Source: Hydrangea macrophylla (Eukaryota > Streptophyta > Magnoliopsida > Cornales > Hydrangeaceae). From it: a stretch of DNA of 64,000 bases. Below the pieces are notes generated by a model. It made no database searches, was not told the DNA's origin, and worked only from the letters and a program-made list of their open reading frames with translations. The stretch spans positions 66,442,864 through 66,506,863 of the forward strand of contig CM066993.1 of NCBI GenBank assembly GCA_033977485.1. The letters are read 5' to 3'. Position numbers and translations under genes: made by a program. Of the stretch, positions 25,801 through 36,876 are shown piece after piece (the first letter of the stretch is position 1; each line of letters starts with the position of its first letter).

Positions 25801-27442
25801 TGCTCCCTCTTAAGTTTCGTACTATTACTACCGATTGTAGCTAAACCACTTGTAAAGAACATATCACTCGTTGCCTGACACTGAAATCTGATCGTTGGTT
25901 GTCCTGGTATTCGAAATACAATCGTCCTACTACGGCAGTCCAAATTGGCACCACACATAGTCAACCAATCCAATCCTAGATTAATATCAAATTTTGACAT
26001 TAATAGAACAATTAGGTCTGTTGGAAGATTTCTATCTCTAAAGATCAAAGGGCAATCTTTACACACTTTATCCAGCTTAATAGCCACTCCCAATGGTGAC
26101 ACAGCATTAAGTGCTGGCTCAAGTATCTGGGGTTTTAAACCTAACTGATGCACAATCTTAACAACAATAAATGAACATGTAGCTCTAGTATCGAATAAAG
26201 CTTTAACGGTACTGTAAAAAAGTGCGAGCTTACCTTCCAAATGTTGCTGCTCATCAGCATTAAATCATGTTCCACTAGGATGATAACATTCATCCGTATT
26301 TGATCTGGAGGTCCTTGGATTCCCTGAACTGGTGCCCCATAATATCCTCCGCGAGGTGCACGACAATCCCTACTCAAGTACCCTGGCTTGTTGCAATTTC
26401 AGCAGTTACCTTCTGTCTGATGGTTAATCCTGGAGATCGTACAGAACTTGGCAATGTACCCTGACTTCCCACAATTAAAACATCCTCCATTATTGGTTGG
26501 CGGGGCTGTTAGCAGTACCTGAGATTGTGATCCTTGTTGTTGATATTGCTGGGGTCGAGGATAGCTTAACTCAGGCTTCCTGGTTCTATCCCAGGATCTT
26601 TCATTTCCTTGAAAATTTCCCTGAGGTCTCCAACTCTGGATATTTCTCAGTGGTTGTGTCTGGAAGTTTCTGTATTGCTAAAAATTTCTCGACGGCTGAG
26701 GTCGATTTATCTGTGGTCACTGTGCGAGATAAGCGTCCTTTTCCAATCCTGCAGCGAATCTGACAATACCCTCAAATGACTGATTCAGATGACCAACCAT
26801 CATATATCTAAGGTAGGGGTTCAATCCTTGGTGAAATCTCTTCATCTTCTTCTGTGGAGTGTCTATCATATGTTGAGCAAATCAAGATAGTTGCTCAAAT
26901 TGTGTGGTATATTCCCGTACAATTCATCCTCCTTGGACTAGAATGACGAAGTTCCTCTCCCGTTGATCTCTCTTATCTTCTGGGAAGTACTTCTCCAGAA
27001 ATCTTCCTTTGAATAAAACCCAAGGCAACGCCCTTGCAGCATTTATCCCAATGGTTGCTCGTTCAGCTTCCCACCAATTCGCAGTGATATAGGTGAGCTG
27101 CTGGAACGTAGCAAGACGACGCTTCTCTTGTTCACTGCATTCTAATTCTTCAAAGATCAATTCCATCTCTCTTATCCAGTGTTCAGATTTCCATGGTGTT
27201 GTTAGTCCATCAAACTTCTCAGGACGTAATCCACGGAAATTTGCTAGTAATTTGTCTCCAGTTTGTCTTTGCTAAAACGGTGCAGCTTGGGGTTGAACAG
27301 GTCGTTGATTGGTAGCATAGTTGTAGGTGCCGCCTATATGCTCCATCCTCTACATAAAGGCTTCAAAGACTCCGGATGGGTCCATTCCCTCTAGAATAGG
27401 TGCTCTAATTGGCTCTTGATGGTTTCTCAAGGGTACTACCAT
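22854..27442 (-). pseudogene. gag-pol: Tekay-like gag-pol polyprotein, degenerate
   Basis: One minus-strand polyprotein reading from an ATG at 27442 to about 22854, in order: Gag (27442-26760), two zinc knuckles (CFNCGKSGYIAKFC and CNKPGYLSRDC, 26500-26330), protease around 26190 (LFDTRAT, where DTG should stand), reverse transcriptase (25640-24905, [10 protein letters not shown] in place of FIDD), RNase H ([14 protein letters not shown] near 24770), integrase (zinc part near 24020; [13 protein letters not shown] region with stops near 23640), GPFEI and a C-terminal chromodomain-like tail (23405-22854). It aligns along its length with the intact ORF at 57558-62033. Many in-frame stops make it non-functional. 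Several stops sit where the intact copy has CGA or CAG, for example the Arg of LSRFA. Confidence 0.93.
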
Positions 27443-27828
27443 AGTGACGATGTATGTTGTGTACCTACAAAGGACTTATCGATTAGCTGACTGTCTTCTC
27501 GTAGAAATGAAATCAAGACAGAATGATAAACAACAATAAGAACTAATAGTTCTACTAATCAGCACATATCATACCATCGTACAATCAATAGTTCTACTCG
27601 TATATATATATATCAAAAGATGTACCGTATAGTACACACAAGTCAAACTGTGTACCACATGGGACATAAGCTAAAATAGTACTAAGGTCAAGTGGTTACA
27701 ATACTACCACTACTGCTAATATCTATACAAAGTTATGGTCAAATAGCTATCTTTCAAACTCCCAAAACTCATTTGGACAATATGTCCTGATAAAACTAAC
27801 AAAAATCTAAACCCTTGCAGATCCTGAC

Positions 27829-28833
27829 TCAAAAGTCGTCAGCGTCTGATCCTGCTAGTGATGCCTCATCCTCCGAAACTATATCCATTTCCTTAAGGGG
27901 AGCGTCCTCAACTAGTGCGGTAAGATCTTCGACTACCACTCCAATATCCCAAACCTCAACTACGTCCTCTGCCATCATTGCCTGATTAGCAACATCGACG
28001 GCTATAGTAACAAGTCCATCAGCCATGTCCAACGCCCTTGATAATGCCACCTCTCCCATAACAAATCTAGCTGGTTGAGCAACCATCTCAGCTATCCATC
28101 CTACTGCCATATCGGCCATGGTTGCCATGCATACTATCGGTCCGGCTGGTAACTCAAACATTATGGGTATCTCTGACACAACTATCTCCTCGTCAGGAAC
28201 CTCCTCCTCTACTACTTCCATAATCACGTCTCCCTCTACTACTATATCTGCCTCAACGGCCTCGGGGTCCTCTGGCTCCTGCTCTGGCTTTGGCTCCTCA
28301 TTAGGAAAATACTCCGGCTCATTCTCCGGCTCGTTATCATTGTCTGCAGGATCCTCCTCTGCAGGCTCCTCATCATCTATAGACTCCTACTCTCCATCTC
28401 CGTTGATATCCTCGTCAAGATACTCATCCTTTGGCTCTGTGTCCTCTTTACCCTGAATTGGATTAAGCTCAGGAACTGGTACGTCGAGTATCGGTGGTGG
28501 TGGTGCAACTGCTGGAGCTGCCTCAATAGGTCCTCTAAGAATGGCTCATAGCTCTATAGCGTCCATCTCCAGCTTACTCTGGATCAATCGTAGAATCTCC
28601 TGAAAAATAACCCTACCAATCCTCGCAGACTGACAAGCATCCATACGCATCTCCGTAGGGTGGGTCTTCCCGGTCACATAGAGGGCCTTCTACATATCCT
28701 CCTCTAACTATCGACTAGCTGTCTGGCGTATGTGCTCCTGGTAGAACTCCGGGTCAACTGGCTCTACGGTATTCTCGTGAATCACGTGTCCTCCATAGGC
28801 ATCAGTCATAAACTTATGGAACTCTGGATCCAT
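27829..28833 (-). pseudogene. Extra acidic ORF between PBS and gag (unrecognised protein)
   Basis: From ATG 28833 to the stop at 27829 the minus strand keeps one frame for 334 codons, broken only by stops at codons 42, 48, 96 and 149 (TAG, TAG, TGA, TAG). All are one C-to-T change away from CAG or CGA; no frameshift is needed. The N-terminal 100 residues are mixed and helix-like (MDPEFHKFMTDAYGG start), then comes a proline stretch (APPPPILDVPVPEL), a very acidic Glu/Pro/Asp region (about 125-205), and a C-terminal part rich in Met, Ala and Val (about 215-300). It begins 128 nt after the PBS and ends 386 nt before gag. I recognise no domain. Tekay-type elements normally go straight from leader to gag, so this is either a family-specific extra gene or a captured segment. 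Confidence 0.7.
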
Positions 28834-28961
28834 GCTAACCTGCAAAGGAAACTATCTATCGTCAGGAAGACAAACTTATCTTAAACTCATATCTCATCTC
28901 AGGTAATCTTAAATACTAGGACCAGATGGTGTGGACCCGTTAGTGAACGAAAGTATCAAAA

Positions 28962-28979
28962 CCTAGAGCTATGATACCA
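28962..28979 (-). promoter_or_regulatory. Primer-binding site, tRNA-Met type
   Basis: Minus strand TGGTATCATAGCTCTAGG eight bases after the LTR end. It matches the initiator-Met-type TGGTATCAGAGC site except for one G-to-T change. Confidence 0.85.
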
Positions 28980-29275
28980 AAAAAACTTGTCACGCTCCGG
29001 AGCAGCAAAAATAAAGAAAAATAAATTTCCTTTTTGGGTCCATAGGGAATGAAAAGCGAAAGTCACTAATTATCCATACCACATAGTACTAGTCTACAAG
29101 ATAAACAGGAACAGTAGCATAAAAAACTAAAATATAAAACAGTGTATCGATTACAAACATCAGAGTGGTCCTCAGGATCACAACAGGTCTGGAGACAACA
29201 TGCCCAAGTACCCACTAAACTAAAGTTCAATAGAAATTGCTAAAATATAAACTAGATATAACTGTCTTCAATTCT

Positions 29276-29455
29276 TCAACTGGCGTAAGGATAATCATCC
29301 GCATAATATCCTTCAACAGCGTAACCAGCATCAGTGGGGCCACCCTCTACATAATCCCCTTCCGGGTAGTAGCTGTCATCATAAGCTCCATTATCTGCAA
29401 TAAAAGAGACAGGGTAATCTGGATGGAAAATGTCCAGGCAATAATGATCGTCAGC
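29276..29455 (-). other. LTR-internal Asp/Tyr-rich 60-codon frame, copy 2
   Basis: Same frame and exact length (180 nt) as 21050-21229, ending YYADDYPYAS then TGA. Compared with the other copies it has substitutions but no indel or stop, although neighbouring LTR sequence carries indels. Confidence 0.5.
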
Positions 29456-30656
29456 TTACTGAGAGCTGAGTGAATAGAAACTCACAAGGTATCAATGATA
29501 TAACCTATAACAAGTTTATTAAAGTCATACGATATAGTTCTACTAAATAATATCTTCTCTATATTCCAATGTCGTAACTCAACCCTTATCGTCTTTTTTT
29601 CCTAAGACCGATAATCAGCATGATAACCAACAACTCGACTGAAAGAACAGACTCAATCGTTTAACTTATATAACATACCATCATTCTGTCCATTGCTCGT
29701 TAAGGATATATACCATCCAGCGCATGTCATGGATGCCATGTCAGTCCATCCCCCGCTCGTTAAGGATATAAACCATCAACCACATGTTAGGGATATGACG
29801 CTTCGAACAATAGCATATCAAATCTATTGCCACGACTCATCGTTGTATACCAGTGATCCCCATTCACTGCTCGTTAATGACATAAACCATCCACCGCTCG
29901 TTAAGGATATAACATGGATCATCTGGCTATCTTAGGACTATATGGTCCTGCCCACTGCTCGTTGAGGATATAAACCATCCACCGCATGTGAAAGCATATC
30001 ATGACCCGGCATCCGCCCACGTACCATTTCCAGAACTTATCAAACCTACTTAACCTCAGTACTACGATCGACACATGACAATTCCCATGTAGCCGGACTA
30101 CTTTGATTGAAATGAACGGACATCATACTCATACATGAACCGCATAGTATCTAACGTCATTACGTGAATTCACTATTCTTAAGCATACTTATCTGTGTTG
30201 TCACATTATCCTTGATTAACCCATAATCGCATAATAGAAGTCCAAATCGAGAATCGAATAACTGAACCTCATATATAATAAACCAAAGAAATAATCCATG
30301 TTCTGCAAAGTTCGATCGATTGAGAAAAGTAATGTTCAAGCGATCGAGGTTTGTTCGATCGATTGAACATTCAATCGATTGAACTCAGTTTAATCGCTCG
30401 AGAGTCTTTTTTTTCCAGATAGTTCTAAATAGTGAATGTCTAGAGGTGTTAGGGTGTGTTTGGATCCATTAATTTACATCACAAACTCGTAAAATATCAT
30501 ATTAAAGGTACCAAGTGAGTTTAGAACTCACCGAACGTTATTAAAGGCGCGTTTGGCAAAGCTTAGTTTTAATGGCAGCTTTTCTTCTCTCTCTATCTCT
30601 TTGCTCCTCTATCTCTCTCTGCCTTCTCTGTCTCCTTCCCTTCTTCTTCTCCTCTG

Positions 30657-30704
<48 letters not shown>

Positions 30705-30823
30705 ACTATATATATAGATGTGTGTGTATATATATGTGTGTGTATAGTATATATACCAAACACAAGCACACACTCTCTCAAACTCTCCTAGGTTCAGCAA
30801 ACCTCACACACACACTAGCACAA

Positions 30824-30834
30824 GGTATATATAG
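30824..30834 (-). promoter_or_regulatory. TATA box, family-A 5' LTR
   Basis: Minus strand CTATATATACC, followed downstream by a GA microsatellite. This is the likely promoter for the full-length transcript of the element. Confidence 0.6.
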
Positions 30835-31529
30835 AGGGGAGGGGTAAACAGGTGGCTATGTTTGCGTGAAACCTGGAAATCCTGATAATTAAAAGTTCGA
30901 TCTATTGAAGCGTGTTCTTTCGCTTGAGAGCAGATCGGTCAAGATTGATCAATTGAAAAGGGGTTTGATCGATTGAAGTAGGGACCACGTAATAAATTCA
31001 TGTCGGCAGGGTTTCGATCGATTGAACAATTCTCGATCACTTGAACTTGAGAAATGTTCGATCTCTCAAAAAGACTTCGATCGGTCAAAGATAGAATTTC
31101 AAGTATGGTTAAAGGAAGTACATATAATCTCTTGCATACATAAATATTGAAAATACAGGGTATTACAGTATATATGATGTGTATGTATGTATGTATGTAT
31201 GGTTCGTACAAATAAACATAGACATAGACACATCTTTTAAGTTGTGTCCAAAAAAGTTATATTTTTTAGTGTGCCCCAAGTATTACCCTTAAACAAATAA
31301 ATATGGAGGTAAAATTGCAAGTGCTATCGTGTATTCGAAGTCTGGACACAGGACTTCCCCGATTTAATTAATTTGGTTGTGATTTCACCTATAGCTCCTT
31401 TTATTTCGAAGTAAAAAATATATATATATATATATACATATATATAAATAGATTTTCAGCAGTGGTTGGTATTTATGGCAAGGCAATTTAGTTAATACCA
31501 TAAAACAAAAGGGCATTTATGTAAATAGC

Positions 31530-31700
31530 TACCTAATCGGGGCGGGTTCGGGAAATTTTAGTCCTACCCCGACCCGGGTTTTGGAATTCAATCCCATACC
31601 CGCCCCTAATTAACCCTATTAAATCACCCCCATACCCTACCTATTAGGAGCGGGGCGGGGCAGGGAACCCGAAAAACCCACCCCATTGCCATCCCTAACT
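31530..31700. repeat. GC-rich dispersed repeat, probably a hAT-like fragment
   Basis: Runs of GGGGCGGG, CCCCGACCCGGG and ACCCGCCCC stand out in AT-rich surroundings and end in CATTGCCATCCCTAA. Such ends are common in plant non-autonomous hAT elements; no target duplication was found. Confidence 0.4.
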
Positions 31701-33003
31701 TGGGGGAATACTTAATTATACTATGAAGTAGTATTATTCGCATGTTAAGCACATATACTTGTCCTTTTAAATTATTTTTAAATTATTAAGCTTACCCCCT
31801 TTTAGATTTTTTTTTTTTATTTTATAAATTGAAGTGTATATGTAATTTTTGAAAAAATTTGGTGTATTTATAAATATAAATTCTAAATTTAGTTTATAAA
31901 TTGCTCCATACATTGCTGATTGAAATAGTTTGTATTTTTCTCTCATTATATAGTTATCTCACTATAAAAAATGTATAAGTAAACGCCAAAATTTTCTTTT
32001 TCGGGGGCACTGCCCCCGAACCCCCGTATGTTTTTGCCCCCTACACTAGATTCCTGAATCCGTCCCTGCATATAGTATAAAAGTATTCACAAATGTTCTC
32101 GCTTCTCTACGTTTATATGCATTGATATTAATACAAGTTAGTGTTAAAAACTATGTTTTACGTAACGAAGTAAAGTGCATACTTGTAAATTAATTTTTCA
32201 AGTGGCAACCAAATACTAAAAAATAAGAAGAAAAAAAATTATTTTTGTCTTATTTCAACGACAAACACGTTACAGCGAAACAATGGGTCTCCATATAATT
32301 GACAACTTTTTTTTTTTTTTTTGAACAAATATGTAATTGACAACTTGAAGAGCACTATCCTCAACTTTTTATCTTTGCTTTTGGGTGCTGTTTCACGATA
32401 AGTGAAAGAATGCTATCCCTTTAGCAAAAAAAGAAAGAATGCTATCCGACTACGCCGTTGGAGATGGTCATTTAACTAACCATTACATCCATTTTCCCTT
32501 TTTAATTTTTATTTCTCACACGCCATTGAAACTTGCTTTTTGACTGCCTTTTTCCCGTAAATAGGAAATGCAACTTATAAATAGGACGGAGGGAAACTGG
32601 GTAATACTTGGGATACACCCAAATACACAAATTTTGGGTTATTTCTCTCCTGTGTTAGTGTGAGGTCCAGTGACATCACAAGAGAGAGATATACACATTA
32701 TTTAGGTTGTGTCTCAAAAGTTGTGTGTTTGGGTGTGTCCCAATCTTTACTCAAACTAAAAATAGCCTTCATTCATATGATATATTGATATATATATATA
32801 TATAGTTTAGAAAGCACTCAACTTGCATTCATGTTTAAATCAATGTGTTGATGGGCTATATACTATAATGGTAGTGGTGATACAACCCAAATTTTAGGTC
32901 CAAATATGTCATGATTTGGTCCCATTATAAGGTTGAACCACTTTGATGACAAAAACGTAGTCCTTTTTTTTAAATCACAACATTTTGGGCAATATGTTGA
33001 GAT

Positions 33004-33574
33004 TAGGGGTGTATACGAGCCGAGTCGCTCATCAAATCTCACGAACATGTTCGATAATGACTCAGCGTGGCTTGACTTGTACAGAAAACAAGTCAAGCTC
33101 AAGACTTGATTTTAGGCTCGTTTAATAATTAACGAGTCGAGCTAAAACACAACATATAGCTTGTGAACACGTTTGAATAGGCTCGTTAGTAGGCTTGTGA
33201 AAAAATTCATTAATAGGCTTACTAAATGATTGTCTTCTGATCTCTGCATATATATATATATATATATGTTATAAAACTATATAAGGGCTCATGAAAAAAC
33301 TTGTGAATAAGCTTAATAAAGGGATTGTATTCTAACCTATATATATATATATATATTTATCACAAAACTATATATTCTAGATCTAGTTCGTGGAAAAGCT
33401 TGCAATCAAAGCTTGAAATTAATTAGGCCCATTTAATAAACAAGTCAAGCTCAAACATACATGAGCTTGGCTCGTCTAACAAGCACGCCAAACTCAAGTT
33501 TAGATTTCAAGCTCGTTTAATTAATAAGCCAAGCTCAAACATATATGAGGTCGGCTCCACTCGTATATACCCTA
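33004..33574. mobile_element. Decayed non-autonomous hAT-like element
   Basis: Left end TAGGGGTGTATACGAG and right end CTCGTATATACCCTA are imperfect inverted repeats 570 bp apart. The interior consists of short repeats around AGGCTCGTTTAAT and CAAGTCAAGCTC. The 8-bp flanks do not match, so the insertion is old or the ends are slightly different. Confidence 0.55.
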
Positions 33575-35074
33575 GCTCGGACCAAATCACAACACATTAG
33601 ACCAAAAATTCAGGCTGTCATAGAATTTTCCATTATAATGCATGCGACCTTGCATTGATCCCCGAAAAATGAAGATCCATAAAGTAGATGCTCTTATAAC
33701 TTATTCTATACAACCATTTCGATAAAAATAAAAAAAAATAAAAAAATAAACAATGAAAAGGAAAGGAAAAGAAAAGCCCAAGCTACATAAACAAAAGTCC
33801 AAAGGTGGTTTTAAAAAATAGACATAACTTCATTACATTACTGTTAGTGCTGTTTTAAAATTTTACTGGCACATGTGGTGATTAGTCAGCACAAAATGTA
33901 CAAGGCCCAATAGAGTTGTAGAACAGCACCATAATTAAAAAATAAAAATAAAAATAAAAAAATTGTACACAAGTCATTTTCTTTTTAAAAAAAATAATTG
34001 TTCTGGTAACCAGAAATGTTAGCACACTTGACTAGATAAACTTAATTAGGTATTTTGCAAACACAAAAAGCAAGAAAAGTAATTAAATAAAAGGTTCACA
34101 CTAAGATCGAAAAAGAAAAGGCTATGCTTAAAGTTATGGCTTTAGGCCTCATCCTATTTCGAGTCGTCTTCAACTCTGTTCTGTGTTTATTTAACATTTT
34201 GATGGTCTATTGTTGTTGTTGTTGTTATTTATTTATTTTTTTTTTTTTTTTTTGGACGTTACAATATTAGCATACCTTAAAAATAAATAGAGTGAAAACG
34301 AGCAAGAAATGTAAAAAGGAAATTCAATCTAGATATAGTAAATTTTAGTACACTTTTTACTTTCAAAATTGCATTTATTTTCTTTCACTTTTAAGTTTGA
34401 GATATTAGTATGTGAAAAAGTGGGTTGGGTTGCCAAAACCTCATTGTTCACAATTTCAATTCACAAATAACTCTTATGTATCACAGACGCTTCTATCTCC
34501 ATATCTACCATCCTTCCTTTTTTTCTATGTTAATAAGTAAAGTGTATCCATATACTTTCATGTAGAGATTTACTTCTGTAGCAATACAACATTATAAGAA
34601 AAATTATGTCTCTACATTAAGAAAGTACCTTTTGTTTTTGTTTTTGTTTTTGTTTTTGTTTTTTTTTTTAAAGCTATGAAAATAACAGAAATTACTCCTG
34701 TACCAACGCAACATATTGTTATAAGAAAAGTAAACATAAAAGTATAAGAAAGTACCTTCTTTTTTTTTCCCCTAAATCAATATGTTTTATGTACACATAT
34801 ACATATCTGACACATATACATATTTGTGCACTCATTTTATTCCAATTTGAGCAGGGTAGATTTTTCACATGGCATATATTTTTCACGTAGTGCATATCCA
34901 CTCAACCATATAAATCTTAGTGCTAAGCAACACAGTGATGTCAATGAGTTACAAATTCTGTAGTTTCCCATTTGTGGTTCCCATAACTCATTTCCATTTA
35001 GAGGAAGTAGTGTTACATATATGTACACTGAAATGTGTGATGAACCTATTGGGTGTTCTATTTAATTGGGTGGT

Positions 35075-35441
35075 ACACTCTAAACATTAAAAGGGAGTAG
35101 CGAAAAGAGAGCTAGAATTTCTCATAACATAAAATCAGAATGAATAATAAAGAATAAAAGAAAATAAAATATATAATTAGACATGCAATATTACTTTAAT
35201 ACAATATTACCCTAAATAAAGTAAAAGACTAAACTACCCTAAATAACTAAATATCAATACTCTAATATCCCCCTCAAACTCATGATGCTGCGGCTAGAAG
35301 CATAGAGAGTTTGCTAACCAAATAATGAAAACACTGAATCGGATGTGACTTTGTAAACAAATCAGCAATATGCGTGGAAGAAGAAACAAAAGGCAAAGTG
35401 ATAGCTCCATGCTTAAAGTGCTAACAAGTGATATGACAATC
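35075..35441 (-). pseudogene. Copia RNase H end and 3' LTR (minus strand)
   Basis: Reading leftward from 35441, the frame gives DCHIT, then FKHGAITLPFVSSS, IADLFTKSHPIQCFHYL and SMLLAAAS with stop near 35280: the C-terminus of a copia RNase H (one internal stop). A purine-rich GAGGGGGA follows, then a short LTR (about 35267-35075) that is the reverse complement of the plus-strand LTR at 35442-35624 and similar to 53136-53330. At 35441 it stops abruptly inside the coding sequence. Confidence 0.75.
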
Positions 35442-35960
35442 ATATTAGACTTATTAGCTTTAGGGTAGTTTAGTCTTTTACTTTCTATTAGGGTAATACT
35501 ATATACCTAAATATTATCTCTTCTTTTCTATTGCATTCATTCATTCAGTTTTGATGTTATGAGAAACCCTAGCTCTCTTTTCTCTTTTTCCTTTGTTGTT
35601 TTCTTGATTATTTAATATATATTCAAATGGTATCAGAGCAGGTTCGGAAGATTTTGGTTCGTTTTTTGGAATTCTCGATGATTCAGATTCGTATTTGGAT
35701 CGATCTCACACTAATTCGCGTTCGTTTTTGGATCCGTCACTGATTCTAGTTCGTTTGCTTTGTGTTTTTTGAATCTGTCTTGGATTTTGGTACGTTTGTT
35801 TTGTGTTATTTAATTGCTTCATTTTCGTAATGCCTGCTGAACGCGATGATTCGCTTCAAGCGATTAGTGTTAAACACGATGGAAAGAATTTTGCATATTG
35901 AAATTATGTGATGAAAACTTTTCTGAAATGGAAGAAGATATTGTGGGGTTATATCAATCG
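35442..35960 (+). pseudogene. Copia 5' LTR, PBS and start of gag (plus strand)
   Basis: LTR from about 35442 (TATTAGAC, with the first TG apparently mutated) to 35624, then PBS TGGTATCAGAGCAGG at 35628. A Gag-like frame begins at 35830 with MPAERDDSLQAISVKHDGKN, interrupted by a stop where Trp would be expected. Copia homology fades around 35960, where minus-strand gypsy leader sequence takes over. Its LTR is inverted relative to the neighbouring copia LTR. Confidence 0.7.
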
Positions 35961-36451
35961 AGATTTTAGTAAACCTACGAATGAACAATCTAATAACTCT
36001 AATAAGACTGATATGACCAATTTACCAAACACAAAATAAACAGAACTAAGAATCACTGATCTAGATGACAGTGAGACGAAAGGTACTGAAATAGAACAAT
36101 ACGAATCAGTTAAAAAAAACCTAGTGAAACAAGAAGTACGAATCACATATCTGAAATTCCCGAATCTGAATCCGAACACTTTTTTTTTTAACGATTTATC
36201 AAATCTCTTCTCGACTGAAATATGAAAATACTGAAATACGAATACGAAGAAAAACCCTAGATCTGAATTTTTCCAGATCTGACTCTAAATAAATTTTTTT
36301 TTTTTTAGATACGGTTCAAAAAAGAGAACGAATAAGAAAAGAAAAAAACAGAAACAAAAAGACGAATAAAACAGAACCAGAAAAAACGAATAAGAACAGA
36401 AACGAAAAAGATAGGATAAACCTGAGACCAGAACTGTGCTCTGATACCAAC
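35961..36451 (-). other. CRM-like Ty3 leader with tRNA-Met PBS
   Basis: Minus strand reads TTGGTATCAGAGCAC at 36450-36436, a Met-type PBS directly after an LTR end, followed leftward by a T-rich leader with no ORF of note. It is the 5' end of an element whose gag is missing. Confidence 0.6.
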
Positions 36452-36865
36452 TGATACGAACCACGCCAACAATGTGACGAAACCCGTAACACGATTAATG
36501 CCTCGGACCATTCTACTGTCAGATTCAAATGGAAACCGCGACCCAACCCCTATAACAAATGCGAACCTTGGTATAAAGGATGAAGACGCCATAATCAAGG
36601 ATGGGAAACTCGATTGATAAGTCAAGGTATGAACGCCACAGAGTAAATCTGATAAGTTTGAATAGTTCTTCAAAGAACCAAAGAGAAAACTCTCACAATA
36701 TTATTAATGATCAAAAACTCAATATTACAAACCCTAAAACTATTTAAATAGTTAAGGCTTATAGTTGGGCCCTTTAAGCCTACGAAATATTATGGCCCAA
36801 TATAATTCACCCCAAAACTAAATATAAGAAACTAACGAATATGAAAAGTCCCAAAGTTGGCATGC
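36452..36865 (-). mobile_element. CRM-like LTR between pol and PBS
   Basis: On the minus strand this about 410-bp segment follows the pol end and runs to GTTCGTATCA at 36452, next to the PBS. So a single LTR has pol on its upstream side and a PBS and leader on its downstream side, as in a head-to-tail array. The LTR start near 36865 is approximate. Confidence 0.55.
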
Positions 36866-36876
36866 AAGCCTTTAAT

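Larger units (their letters stand above)
20760..31167 (-). mobile_element. Complete degenerate Tekay-like Ty3 element (family A)
   Basis: Two LTRs in the same orientation (20760-22824 and 28988-31167) bound a minus-strand interior with tRNA-Met PBS, extra upstream ORF, gag-pol remnant and PPT. The five bases outside each end are both GTATA (20755-20759 and 31168-31172), proving a single insertion of about 10.4 kb. The LTRs differ by many substitutions and by repeat-number indels, so the insertion is old. Family-A DNA recurs as a third LTR at 39298-48427. Tekay placement rests on the domain order and similarity to the intact gag-pol at 57558-62033. Confidence 0.93.
28988..31167 (-). mobile_element. 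5' LTR of family-A element
   Basis: Minus strand begins TGTAATACCC at 31167 and ends GCGTGACA at 28988; 2180 bp. It is longer than its partner mainly because of extra copies of a tandem unit containing GCTCGTTAAGGATATAAACC (29679-29960). A splice-donor-like CGGTGAGTTCT lies at 30533-30523 and an acceptor-like TTATTGCAG at 29395. Confidence 0.92.
31168..35074. other. Gene-free stretch with DNA-transposon relics and poly-A/T tracts
   Basis: No gene recognised. It holds TATG repeats (31180-31200), a GC-rich dispersed repeat (31530-31700), a hairpin with CGGGGGCACTGCCCCCG (32004-32020), two tiny direct-repeat-flanked insertions (32296-32446), a hAT-like relic (33004-33574) and poly-T tracts (34220-34255, 34630-34670). 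Confidence 0.6.

Noticed and set aside
28118..28456. Plus-strand Ser/Gly-rich ORF of 112 codons
   Set aside because: Antisense shadow of the acidic minus-strand ORF; Ser/Gly arise from its Glu/Pro codons.
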